DNA of 64,000 nt from Citreicoccus inhibens (GTDB lineage: Bacteria > Myxococcota > Myxococcia > Myxococcales > Myxococcaceae): contig NZ_JAHNZT010000003.1 of NCBI RefSeq assembly GCF_019039035.1, positions 62,001-126,000 of the forward strand. The letters are read 5' to 3'. Positions within the stretch are counted from its first letter, which is position 1; each line of letters opens with the position of its first letter. The position numbers were made by a program, and so were the translations under genes. The notes under the pieces were generated by a model. That model saw nothing but the letters and a program-made list of their open reading frames with translations, had not been told where the DNA came from and made no database searches. Of the stretch, positions 56,215-64,000 are shown piece by piece.

Positions 56215-58143
56215 ATGGCGAAGAAGGAAAGCTACACAGGCGCGGACATCCAGGTCCTCGAGGGCCTGGAGCCGGTGCGCAAGCGGCCGGCCATGTACAT
56301 CGGGGGCACCGACAGCACGGGCTATCACCACCTGCTGTGGGAGATCCTCGACAACTCGGTGGACGAGGTCATCAACAGCTACGCCACCACGGTGGAAGTC
56401 ACCCTCCACAAGGACGGGCGCACCATCACCGTCGTGGACAACGGGCGCGGCATCCCCGTGGACATCATGCCGCGCTTCAAGAAGCCGGCCCTCGAGGTCA
56501 TCCTCACCACGCTGCACTCGGGCGGCAAGTTCGAGCAGGGCAACTACATCCACTCCGGCGGTCTGCATGGCGTGGGCAGCTCGGTGGTGAACGCGCTGTC
56601 GCGCAAGATGCAGGTGGAGATCAAGAAGGACGGGAAGAAGCACGTCCAGACGTACGCGCGCGGCAAGGCGACCTCCACGCTGAAGGTGGATGGCGCGGCG
56701 CGCGGCACCGGCACGTCCATCACCTTCGAGCCGGACCCCGAGATTTTCGGCGAGAAGCTCAAGTTCGACGCGGAGCTGGTGCGCGAGCGGCTCGAGGCCA
56801 AGAGCTACCTGCACAAGGGCATGACGGTCGTCTGGAAGGACGAGACGGCCAGCCCCGTGGTCAACGCCACGTACAAGCACGACGGCGGCATCGCCGAGTA
56901 CCTCACCAAGGTGGTGACGGAGCGCAAGAAGCCGATGGTGCCGGAAAGCAGCACGGCCTTCTACCACTCGCGCGACAACGGGGTGCGGCTGGAGGCCGCG
57001 CTGGCGTGGACGGAGGCCACCGACGAGCACATCCGCAGCTACGTCAACGGCATCCCCACCGGCATGGGCGGCACGCACGAGGCGGGCCTGCGCAGCGCCG
57101 TGGTGAAGGCGGTGCGCAACTACATCGAGACGCACGACCTGACGCCCAAGGGCGTGACGCTCACCGCGGAGGACATCCGCGAGGGCATCACCGCCATCCT
57201 GTCCGTCTACGTGGTGGAGCCACAGTTCCAGGGTCAGACGAAGGGCCGCCTCAACAACCCGGAGGTGGCGGGTCAGGTGGACGGCGTCATCCGGCCGGCG
57301 CTGGAGAAGTGGCTCAACGACAACAAGTCCATCGCCGAGACGGTGCTCGCGCGCATCATCATCGCGGCCCGGGCCCGCGAGGCGAGCCGCGCGGCCTCCG
57401 CGGCGGTGACGCGCAAGACGGCGGTGAGCCACCGGCTCAATCTGCCGGGCAAGCTGGCGGACTGTTCGTCCACGGATCCGAGCGTCAGCGAGCTGTTCAT
57501 CGTGGAGGGTGACTCCGCAGGCGGCTCGGCCAAGCAGGGGCGCGACCGGCGCACCCAGGCCATCCTTCCGCTGCGCGGCAAGGTGCTCAACGCGGAGCAG
57601 GCCTCCACGGACAAGGTCGCCACCAACCGCGAGTTGCAGGACATCGTCAGCGCGCTGGGCTGCGGAATCGGCGCGGAGTTCGACAAGTCCAAGCTGCGCT
57701 ACGGCCGGGTCTTCCTCCTGATGGACGCCGACAGCGACGGGCACCACATCGCCACGCTGCTGTTGACGTTCTTCTACCGGCACCTGCGCCCGCTCATCGA
57801 CAGCGGCGCGGTGCACATCGCGCAGCCGCCTCTCTACCGCGTGGACATCGGCAAGGAGACATACTGGGCGCTGGATGAGCCGGACCGCGACCGCATCATC
57901 CGCGAGAAGGGCCGCTCCAACTCCAAGCCCAACATCATGCGGTTCAAGGGACTCGGCGAGATGACCGCCGACGAGTTGAAGGAGACGACGCTCGACCCGA
58001 AGAACCGCATCACGCTGCGGGTCACCATTGACGATCCGCTGGAGACGGATCGCATCATCAACGACCTGATGGGCAAGGACGTCAGCGCTCGGTACAAGTT
58101 CATCACCGAGCGCGCCGGAGAGGTCCAGGATCTGGACGTCTAG
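56215..58143 (+). CDS. parE: topoisomerase IV subunit B / GyrB-like
   Basis: The 642-residue protein is the ATPase subunit. The GHKL ATP site has the DNSVDE motif at ~46-51 and VVDNGRGIP. Transducer segments follow, then the TOPRIM domain with EGDSAGG (from 431) and DADSDGHH (504-511), which bind magnesium. The C-terminal [10 protein letters not shown] is typical. It ends just before the PEGA gene and is probably co-transcribed with parC, 12 bp upstream. Confidence 0.93.
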   Translation: MAKKESYTGADIQVLEGLEPVRKRPAMYIGGTDSTGYHHLLWEILDNSVDEVINSYATTVEVTLHKDGRTITVVDNGRGIPVDIMPRFKKPALEVILTTLHSGGKFEQGNYIHSGGLHGVGSSVVNALSRKMQVEIKKDGKKHVQTYARGKATSTLKVDGAARGTGTSITFEPDPEIFGEKLKFDAELVRERLEAKSYLHKGMTVVWKDETASPVVNATYKHDGGIAEYLTKVVTERKKPMVPESSTAFYHSRDNGVRLEAALAWTEATDEHIRSYVNGIPTGMGGTHEAGLRSAVVKAVRNYIETHDLTPKGVTLTAEDIREGITAILSVYVVEPQFQGQTKGRLNNPEVAGQVDGVIRPALEKWLNDNKSIAETVLARIIIAARAREASRAASAAVTRKTAVSHRLNLPGKLADCSSTDPSVSELFIVEGDSAGGSAKQGRDRRTQAILPLRGKVLNAEQASTDKVATNRELQDIVSALGCGIGAEFDKSKLRYGRVFLLMDADSDGHHIATLLLTFFYRHLRPLIDSGAVHIAQPPLYRVDIGKETYWALDEPDRDRIIREKGRSNSKPNIMRFKGLGEMTADELKETTLDPKNRITLRVTIDDPLETDRIINDLMGKDVSARYKFITERAGEVQDLDV

Positions 58144-58198
58144 GCAACGCGGCCGGGGGGCGGTCGGAGGCCCATGGTCTTCCGCCCCCCGTGTCGGT

Positions 58199-58204
58199 TA
58201 GCAT
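58199..58204 (+). promoter_or_regulatory. -10-like element of the first PEGA gene
   Basis: TAGCAT lies 8 nt before the likely GTG start at 58213, consistent with a leaderless transcript. A clear -35 is not seen. Confidence 0.35.
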
Positions 58205-58212
58205 CGCCGGCC

Positions 58213-59712
58213 GTGCCCTTCGCTCGCCTTGTAATGTTCCTCGCGCTCGCGATCTCGCTGAGCGCTCCTTCCGCCGATGCCGCTTCCCGGACGCGCCGGT
58301 CGAAGGCGGCCAAGACGTCCAAGTCCACCAAGAAGCCCTCCGCGACCAAGTCGTCGGCCGCTGACTCCTCCGAGGCCTTCGAGCCGCCGGAGAGCGTGAC
58401 GCCCTCCGAGCCGCTCGCCGAGCCCGCCCCCACGACGGCGAAGACTCCCGCGACCTCGACGAAGACGGGCCCGGCCGTGGCCACGCCCGTGAAGACGGCG
58501 CCGGAGCCCGCCGCGCCGCGCGTGAAGGAAGCGCCCGCGCCCGCGGTGGCCTCTCGCCAGGTGGCGGTGTTCGCCACCGCGCGCCAGCCCCAGGCCGCGG
58601 AGGCCGCGGCCAAGCTCGAGGGCGAGCTGATGCGGATGCTGCGCTCGCGCAACGACGTGGAGTTCGTGAGCCTGGCCTCGGCCTTCCCTCCCGCGCCCGC
58701 GATGCCGACGCCGAAGGCCGACGCGCTCTTCGATGAGGGCCGCTCCGCGTACGACAACCTGGACCCCGAGGCCGCCGCCGCCAAGTTCAAGGCCGCCGCG
58801 ACCGCGTACACCCAACAGCCGGCGGACATGCGCGCCGAGAAGCTGGGCGAGACGTACCTGATGCTCGGCGCGTCGCTGCTGCTCAACGGCGACATGCCCG
58901 GCGCCCGCGCCGCCTTCACCCACGCGCTGGTGGCCGAGCCGACGACGCGGCCCGACACGGCCCTCTTCGGCCAGGACGTGCAGAAGGCGTTCTCCGAGGC
59001 GCAGGCCGAGCTGGCCAAGCAGGCGCCGGGCACGCTCACGGTGGAGTCCGTCCCCGAGGGCGCCACGGTGCTCGTGCGCGGTCGCGAGGTGGGCACCACG
59101 CCGCTCAAGGGCGTGACGCTGCCTCCGGGCGGCTATCCGGTGGTGGTGCAGCTCGCGGGCTACACCGCGTACGCCACGTACACCGAGGTGAAGGCCTCGG
59201 GCGCGGCGGACGTGAAGTCCAAGCTGGAGCCGTCGCCGGCACACTCCGCGCTGCGCGAGGCCGCCGGCCGCGCGTCCACCGCGCAGGCCTTCGACGCGAA
59301 GGAGGCGGCGCCCGAGGTGGGCGCGCTCGCCGAGCGGCTGGGCGCGCGCTACGTGGTGCTCGCCGCGGTGAGCCAGGACAAGAAGGGCCGCTTCCAGTCC
59401 GAGTTGCAGGCGTGGGACCTGCGCACGAAGAACCGCCTGCGGGGCCTGGAGGTGGAGCTGGCCGCGCGCGATGGCAAGCACAGCCTCACGTACGCGGCGG
59501 ACCAGGTTCACACCTTCCTCACCGGTCCGGTCGTCCCGGTGGACAGCGGCTCGACGCCCACCGCGTCCTCGGCGGTGTGGCGCAAGCCGTGGTTCTGGGC
59601 GGCTGTGGGTGGCACTGCGGCGGTCGCCGCTGGAGTCGTCTTCGTGGCGACGCAGGACAAGGGCCGTGGCTTCAACCCCATCAGCGGCATGCCGGGCGGC
59701 GTGACGTTCTGA
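58213..59712 (+). CDS. PEGA-domain envelope protein
   Basis: The 499-residue protein has a signal peptide (~5-25), a long Lys/Thr/Pro/Ala-rich linker (~30-120), and a helical/TPR-like region (~165-260). A PEGA domain follows (~275-340, TLTVESVPEGATVLVRGREV). A hydrophobic helix near 455-475 (FWAAVGGTAAVAAGVVFVA) may be a membrane anchor. PEGA domains are surface or periplasmic beta modules of unknown ligand. GTG 58213 is favoured because it directly precedes the signal; ATG 58174 would add 13 residues. The second PEGA gene follows after 25 bp. Confidence 0.82.
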   Translation: MPFARLVMFLALAISLSAPSADAASRTRRSKAAKTSKSTKKPSATKSSAADSSEAFEPPESVTPSEPLAEPAPTTAKTPATSTKTGPAVATPVKTAPEPAAPRVKEAPAPAVASRQVAVFATARQPQAAEAAAKLEGELMRMLRSRNDVEFVSLASAFPPAPAMPTPKADALFDEGRSAYDNLDPEAAAAKFKAAATAYTQQPADMRAEKLGETYLMLGASLLLNGDMPGARAAFTHALVAEPTTRPDTALFGQDVQKAFSEAQAELAKQAPGTLTVESVPEGATVLVRGREVGTTPLKGVTLPPGGYPVVVQLAGYTAYATYTEVKASGAADVKSKLEPSPAHSALREAAGRASTAQAFDAKEAAPEVGALAERLGARYVVLAAVSQDKKGRFQSELQAWDLRTKNRLRGLEVELAARDGKHSLTYAADQVHTFLTGPVVPVDSGSTPTASSAVWRKPWFWAAVGGTAAVAAGVVFVATQDKGRGFNPISGMPGGVTF

Positions 59713-59737
59713 CAGCAGCCTGCCAGGATTCCCAGCC

Positions 59738-60949
59738 ATGAAAGTCCTCGCGCTCGCCCTCCTCCCGGCCCTCGCGCTCGCCGCCGCCCCCGCCGCGCCC
59801 AAGCGCACCGCGGCGCTCCTCATCCCGATGGATCCGCCCTCCGAGTCGGCCAGCGTGCAGATGGAGGGCTACATGAGCGACGCGCTCGGGCAGTTCGCCA
59901 ACTTCTCGGTGCGCAAGTCGTCAGACCTGTTCGGCCTGCCGGATGACGAGGCCGCCCAGGCCTCCCTCCAGCGCGCGAAGAAGGGCTACGAGGAGAGCGT
60001 CAAGTCCTTCGACGCCAAGGACTACGAGGACGCGGAGCACAAGGTCCGGGCGACGATGAAGGAGCTGCAGACGGCCACGGCGGCCATGCGCTCCTGCTCG
60101 CCCCTGTGCGACTCGCTCGCGCTCTATGGCGCCATCCTCCAGCTCCGCGGCGACGTGGAAGAGGCGAAGCTGGCCATCATCGACCTCATCGCCCTGGCGC
60201 CGACCTTCGAGCTGAATCCCAAGCGCTTCAGCCGCGACTTCATCACCTTGCGCGTGCAGGTGGCGACGAGCCGCACCTCGCAGCTTCGTGGCAGCGCGAA
60301 CATCAAGTCGCGCCCGGCCGGCGCCCGCGTGTACGTGGACGGCGAGCCCCAGGGTTACACACCGCTGACCATCTCCGCGATGACGGTGGGCAAGCATCTG
60401 GTGCGAATCGAGCGCCCGGGCTTCCGCCAGCACGGCGAGGTCATGGAGGTCACCCCGGACGACGTGGAGGTCAACGCGAACCTCTCCCCCACCCCGGCGT
60501 ACAAGGCCTATGACGCACAGCTCGACCGGGTGGCGGGGGACGTAGGCCGCACGAACGTCCCGAGCTCCGCCGCGGTGATGAACCTGGGCAAGTCGCTGAA
60601 GTTGGACCGCGCGCTGCTCGGCACGGTGCGCGCGGTGGGTGACGGTACGTCCGAGCTGACGGTGTCGCTCTTCGACACCACCTCCGGCAAGCGCCTGGGC
60701 TCGCGGCGCATGGTGCTCCAGGGCGACGAGTTCGGGCAGCTCAAGTCGGAGATGGAGCGCGTGGTGAACCAGATGGTCAACACGGTGGAGGGCGGCGAGA
60801 AGGTCGTTCGCAGCTCGGATCCGCTGGACGGCCGCGCGGGCACCGAGGACTGGGGCGCCGAGGACCGCGGTGGTCGCACGCGACAGTCCGAGAAGAAGCG
60901 TTCCGGCAAGGACCCGTTGGACGGGGTGTCGGGAACCGAGGAATGGTGA
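59738..60949 (+). CDS. PEGA-domain secreted protein with repeated C-terminal motif
   Basis: The 403-residue protein has a signal peptide (~1-17), a helical region with a CSPLC pair of cysteines (~117-121), and a PEGA domain (~187-250, NIKSRPAGARVYVDGEPQG). Near the C-terminus the motif DPLDG-xx-GTE-x-W occurs twice (DPLDGRAGTEDW, then DPLDGVSGTEEW, which ends the protein). The terminal copy suggests a recognition tag or binding site. It is downstream of another PEGA gene and 48 bp upstream of the SppA fusion. Confidence 0.83.
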   Translation: MKVLALALLPALALAAAPAAPKRTAALLIPMDPPSESASVQMEGYMSDALGQFANFSVRKSSDLFGLPDDEAAQASLQRAKKGYEESVKSFDAKDYEDAEHKVRATMKELQTATAAMRSCSPLCDSLALYGAILQLRGDVEEAKLAIIDLIALAPTFELNPKRFSRDFITLRVQVATSRTSQLRGSANIKSRPAGARVYVDGEPQGYTPLTISAMTVGKHLVRIERPGFRQHGEVMEVTPDDVEVNANLSPTPAYKAYDAQLDRVAGDVGRTNVPSSAAVMNLGKSLKLDRALLGTVRAVGDGTSELTVSLFDTTSGKRLGSRRMVLQGDEFGQLKSEMERVVNQMVNTVEGGEKVVRSSDPLDGRAGTEDWGAEDRGGRTRQSEKKRSGKDPLDGVSGTEEW

Positions 60950-60959
60950 GGCGCGGCGC

Positions 60960-60987
60960 TTGTCCCCGGGGCCTCGCGGCCTAGAGT
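60960..60987 (+). promoter_or_regulatory. promoter of the barrel-SppA gene
   Basis: TTGTCC (60960-60965) and TAGAGT (60982-60987) with 16-bp spacing place transcription start within ~4 nt of ATG 60998, consistent with a (nearly) leaderless mRNA. Confidence 0.5.
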
Positions 60988-60997
60988 CCCGGGGCGT

Positions 60998-63481
60998 ATG
61001 CGCCTCCTCCCCCTGCTGTCGCTGCTGCCGTCGCTCGCGCTGGCTCAGACGAGCGACATCGTCCAGGACGCCGTTCCACCGCGCGGGGTGACGCTGCCCC
61101 CCACGGGCATCGCGCTGTCGGACGAGGCTCCGTCCTTGACGCTCAACCCGGCGGGCCTGGGCTTCATGGACGCCGCGCAGCTCTTCTACCTGCACGAGCG
61201 CGACGTGGACCGGGACGCGCTGGGCGATGGCGTCTACCTGGGCGCGCGGCTGCTGGGCCTGGGCGCGGGCTTCTCGCTCGAGTGGATCCGCGGCCACGGC
61301 GAGCCGAACTACCGCAAGACCTCCTTCGGTCTGTCGCTGGGGCCGCGCACGCTGAAGCTCGGCTTCGCGTACCACGACTTCAGCTCGGACACGCGGAGCA
61401 TTGACCGGCTGTCCACCTGGGACCTGGGCCTCACGGCGCGCCCCAGCCGCGCGCTGTCCCTGGGAGCCGTGGTCCAGGAAATCAACGCGCCGGACGAAGA
61501 CGGCCTGAAGCTGCGGCGTCGCTACGGGTTCGGCGTGGGCCTGCGCCCCCTCGATGAGCGCTACACGCTGGGCATCGACTGGCGCTTCACGGAAGGCGCG
61601 TTCCGCCGAGGACAGGCCACGTACACGCTCCAGGCGGAGATGACGCCGGGGCTGCGCGTGGGCGCGGGGGTCTCCCACGGCTTCGAGCACGGCGTGCCCC
61701 TGGCGCTCCAGGTGTCCGCCACCCTGGACCTGGGACATGCGGGCCTCACGTATGCGCTCGGCGGCTCCGATGGCGGGCTGGACCACGTGATTGCCGTGCG
61801 CCTGTCCAGCGAGCGCTACCGCGGCCTTCGCTCGCCCGGTGGGGTCGTCACGCTGTTGGATCTCAACGATGCGCTGTCCAGCAACGTAAGCCCGGCGCTC
61901 GCGCTGTTGGGCGTCAGCGAGACGGACCCGTACCTGCGGCTGATGCGCTTCCTAGATCTGGCCGCGCGCGACGAGCGGCTGCGCGGCGTGGTGGTCAAGA
62001 TGGAGGGCCTGCCCGGCGTGGGCTGGGGCACGGCGGAGGAGCTGCGGCAGGCGTTCCTCCGGCTGCGCGCCGCGGGGAAGAAGGTCGTGGCGGTGTTGCT
62101 GTCCGCGGACGACAAGGCGTACCTGGCCGCGTCCTCGGCGGATGGGGTGTACGCGCTGACCGAGGCGTCGCTGCCCATCAACGGGCTGGCCGTGTCCATG
62201 ATTTCGCTGGGCGGCACGATGGAGAAGCTGGGCGTCACCTGGGACGTGGCGCGCGTGGGCGAGTTCAAGACCGCGCCCGAGCAGTTCACCCGCACGGACC
62301 TGAGCCCCGCGCAGCGAGAGACCATCAACGGCTACCTGGACACGCAGGTGGCGCACTACGAGCAAGCCGTGGAGGCCGGGCGCAAGCTGTCCCCCGAGCG
62401 TCAGCGCGCCGCGTGGGCCCAAGGGCTGCTGTCACCTCGGCGCGCGTTGGCCGCGGGCCTGCTGGACGGCGTCATCTCCGCCACGGAGCTGGACGCGCGC
62501 GTGGCCGAGTGGGTCCCCGGCGCGAGTTTCGATCCGACCTACTCCCCGCGCGACGAGCGAGAGAACCGCTGGGGCCACCGCCGCCGCATCGCCATCGTCC
62601 CGGTGATGGGCGACATCACGGGGGGCAGCAGCCGCGAGGATCCGTTCGGACTGGCGCGCATCGCGGGCGCGGAGACGGTGCTGCGCGGGCTGCAGGACGC
62701 GCAGGATGACCCGTCCGTCGTCGCCATCGTCGTGCGCGTGGACTCGCCGGGCGGTGACGTGCTCGCCTCGGACCTCATCTACCGCGCGGTGCTCGAGGCC
62801 CGGAAGCACAAGCCCGTCATCGCCTCCATGGGCGACGTGGCCGGCTCGGGCGGCTACTACGCCGCGGTGGGCGCCGACGAAATCCTCGCCGAGCCCACCA
62901 CGCTCACCGGCAGCATCGGCGTCTACTACATCAAGCCCGCGCTCCAGGGGCTGGGCGCCAAGCTGGGCGTGAACGAGGAGACCGTGGTGCGCGGCCCCAT
63001 GGCGGACCTGCTCGGCACGTGGCGGCCGTGGACTCCCGACGAGCAGGCCGCGGTGCAACGGTGGGTGGAGGACTCCTACGACGTGTTCATCACCGAGGTC
63101 GCGGCCCGTCGGAAGCTGGACAAGGCGCGGGTGGACGCGGTCGCGCGCGGGCGCGTCTGGAGCGGCCAGGACGCGTTGGCCCGAGGACTCGTGGATGGCA
63201 TGGGCGGCCTCTTCGATGCCGAGGCCGCGGCGCGCAAGCGGGCGGGCGTGAAGGAGTCAGAGGAGTTGGACGTGGTGGTGATGGGCGGCGCCAAGGGGCT
63301 CCTGTCCCGATTGGACGGAGAGCCGGGCGTGCACATGCTGGCGGGCCTGCTGCTCCCCCGCCCGCCCCCGGGTCCCCCGGAGGCCTTGTCCGCGCTCGCC
63401 CGCGAGCTGGGGTTGGACTCTCCCGAGGTGCTGCGCGGGGGCCTCAAGGCCATGGTCCCCTTCACGCTCACCTTGCACTGA
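60998..63481 (+). CDS. sppA: signal peptide peptidase SppA fused to an outer-membrane beta-barrel-like domain
   Basis: The 827-residue protein has a signal peptide (~1-16) and a ~270-residue N-terminal part with many alternating strands. TLNPAGLGFMDAAQLFYLH and GLSLGPRTLKLGFAYHD resemble PorV/FadL-type barrels. Two S49 peptidase repeats follow (~285-520 and ~545-760). The catalytic Lys424 in GEFKTAPEQF and Ser617 in GSGGYY are both present, giving the usual SppA dyad. SppA normally has a single membrane anchor, so the barrel fusion is unusual and could place the enzyme in the outer membrane. It begins after its own promoter. Confidence 0.88.
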   Translation: MRLLPLLSLLPSLALAQTSDIVQDAVPPRGVTLPPTGIALSDEAPSLTLNPAGLGFMDAAQLFYLHERDVDRDALGDGVYLGARLLGLGAGFSLEWIRGHGEPNYRKTSFGLSLGPRTLKLGFAYHDFSSDTRSIDRLSTWDLGLTARPSRALSLGAVVQEINAPDEDGLKLRRRYGFGVGLRPLDERYTLGIDWRFTEGAFRRGQATYTLQAEMTPGLRVGAGVSHGFEHGVPLALQVSATLDLGHAGLTYALGGSDGGLDHVIAVRLSSERYRGLRSPGGVVTLLDLNDALSSNVSPALALLGVSETDPYLRLMRFLDLAARDERLRGVVVKMEGLPGVGWGTAEELRQAFLRLRAAGKKVVAVLLSADDKAYLAASSADGVYALTEASLPINGLAVSMISLGGTMEKLGVTWDVARVGEFKTAPEQFTRTDLSPAQRETINGYLDTQVAHYEQAVEAGRKLSPERQRAAWAQGLLSPRRALAAGLLDGVISATELDARVAEWVPGASFDPTYSPRDERENRWGHRRRIAIVPVMGDITGGSSREDPFGLARIAGAETVLRGLQDAQDDPSVVAIVVRVDSPGGDVLASDLIYRAVLEARKHKPVIASMGDVAGSGGYYAAVGADEILAEPTTLTGSIGVYYIKPALQGLGAKLGVNEETVVRGPMADLLGTWRPWTPDEQAAVQRWVEDSYDVFITEVAARRKLDKARVDAVARGRVWSGQDALARGLVDGMGGLFDAEAAARKRAGVKESEELDVVVMGGAKGLLSRLDGEPGVHMLAGLLLPRPPPGPPEALSALARELGLDSPEVLRGGLKAMVPFTLTLH

Positions 63482-63560
63482 AGAGGTCCGACGGCGAACA
63501 CGCACGCCGGGAACGCGAAATTCTGGGAGCCCCCGGCCCCGGCCTCTGTTAGGGTTGCGA

Positions 63561-63721
63561 ATGCCTCCCGGCCGGCTCTCGGGCCGCCGGGGTGCTCCAG
63601 GGACGGGCGGTTCGGCCTCCTCGAAGGCCCCGCGTCCGTCACCCTGTCCCACCAACCTGCATCCTGGCGTCCCCGGCCTCCCTACGGGAGCGCCCACGCA
63701 AGACGCGCAGCGTGGAGCCTC

Positions 63722-63725
<4 letters not shown>
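63561..63725 (+). CDS. possible 54-residue upstream ORF
   Basis: A short frame starts at ATG 63561 and ends exactly at TGA 63723-63725, overlapping the next gene's ATG (ATGA). The predicted peptide is Pro/Gly/Arg-rich with no known family. TAGGGT lies 5 nt upstream and may be a -10. Coupling geometry suggests a leader peptide, but it could be a chance frame in high-GC sequence. Confidence 0.25.

Positions 63726-64000
<275 letters not shown>

Noticed and set aside
53710-57816. Long minus-strand frame opposite parC-parE
   Set aside because: High-GC codon bias leaves stops rare on the antisense strand; no protein family features.

Overview
The window looks like a core chromosomal segment of a myxobacterium, most likely Myxococcaceae. 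The sequence is about 70% GC with strong G/C bias at third codon positions. It is rich in lipoproteins, TPR, FHA, PEGA and PilZ proteins and sigma-54 activators. It carries a gspC-N type II secretion operon and a paired parC-parE. I see no insertion sequences, tRNA or rRNA genes, CRISPR arrays or phage genes, so this reads as housekeeping and cell-envelope DNA rather than a mobile island. No wholly new system stands out. The most interesting local structures are regulatory sites and variant components inside the secretion operon.

Layout. 1-5.1 kb: 3' end of purK, ybaK-type deacylase, an enoyl reductase divergent from a membrane/coiled-coil protein, and an EAL c-di-GMP protein. 5.1-9.1 kb (minus): small lipoprotein, then an operon of two tandem alkaline phosphatases (one a lipoprotein with collagen-like triplets) plus a lipoprotein. 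9.2-20.4 kb: DUF192 and PilZ genes, a membrane metallopeptidase with TPRs, a DUF2505 protein, an NTF2-like lipoprotein, a homoserine kinase-like enzyme, TPR proteins, a double cyclic-nucleotide-binding protein and an FHA-TPR membrane protein. 20.5-24.6 kb: tldD-pmbA protease pair and a ParB-like protein.

24.6-42.6 kb: an NtrC-type response regulator, a near-consensus sigma-54 promoter, then the type II secretion operon gspC-D-E-F-(47-aa membrane protein)-G-(GspG-like without prepilin leader)-H-I-J-K-L-M-N, a strong hairpin terminator, and a second sigma-54 activator with two FHA domains. From gspH to gspN the genes overlap or lie within 4 bp, so they are probably translationally coupled.

42.7-53.5 kb: gnd-zwf (oxidative pentose phosphate pathway) behind a perfect palindrome, a KimA-like transporter, an ECF-type sigma factor, an S46 peptidase coupled to a small Cys-cluster protein, an M50-like membrane metallopeptidase, an MBL-fold hydrolase and a secreted protein. 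53.6-64 kb: a LexA-like palindrome, parC-parE, two PEGA proteins, a beta-barrel/SppA fusion and the start of an acidic/poly-arginine protein cut by the window end.

Several genes have a -10-like hexamer only 5-10 nt before the start codon, which suggests leaderless or nearly leaderless transcripts.
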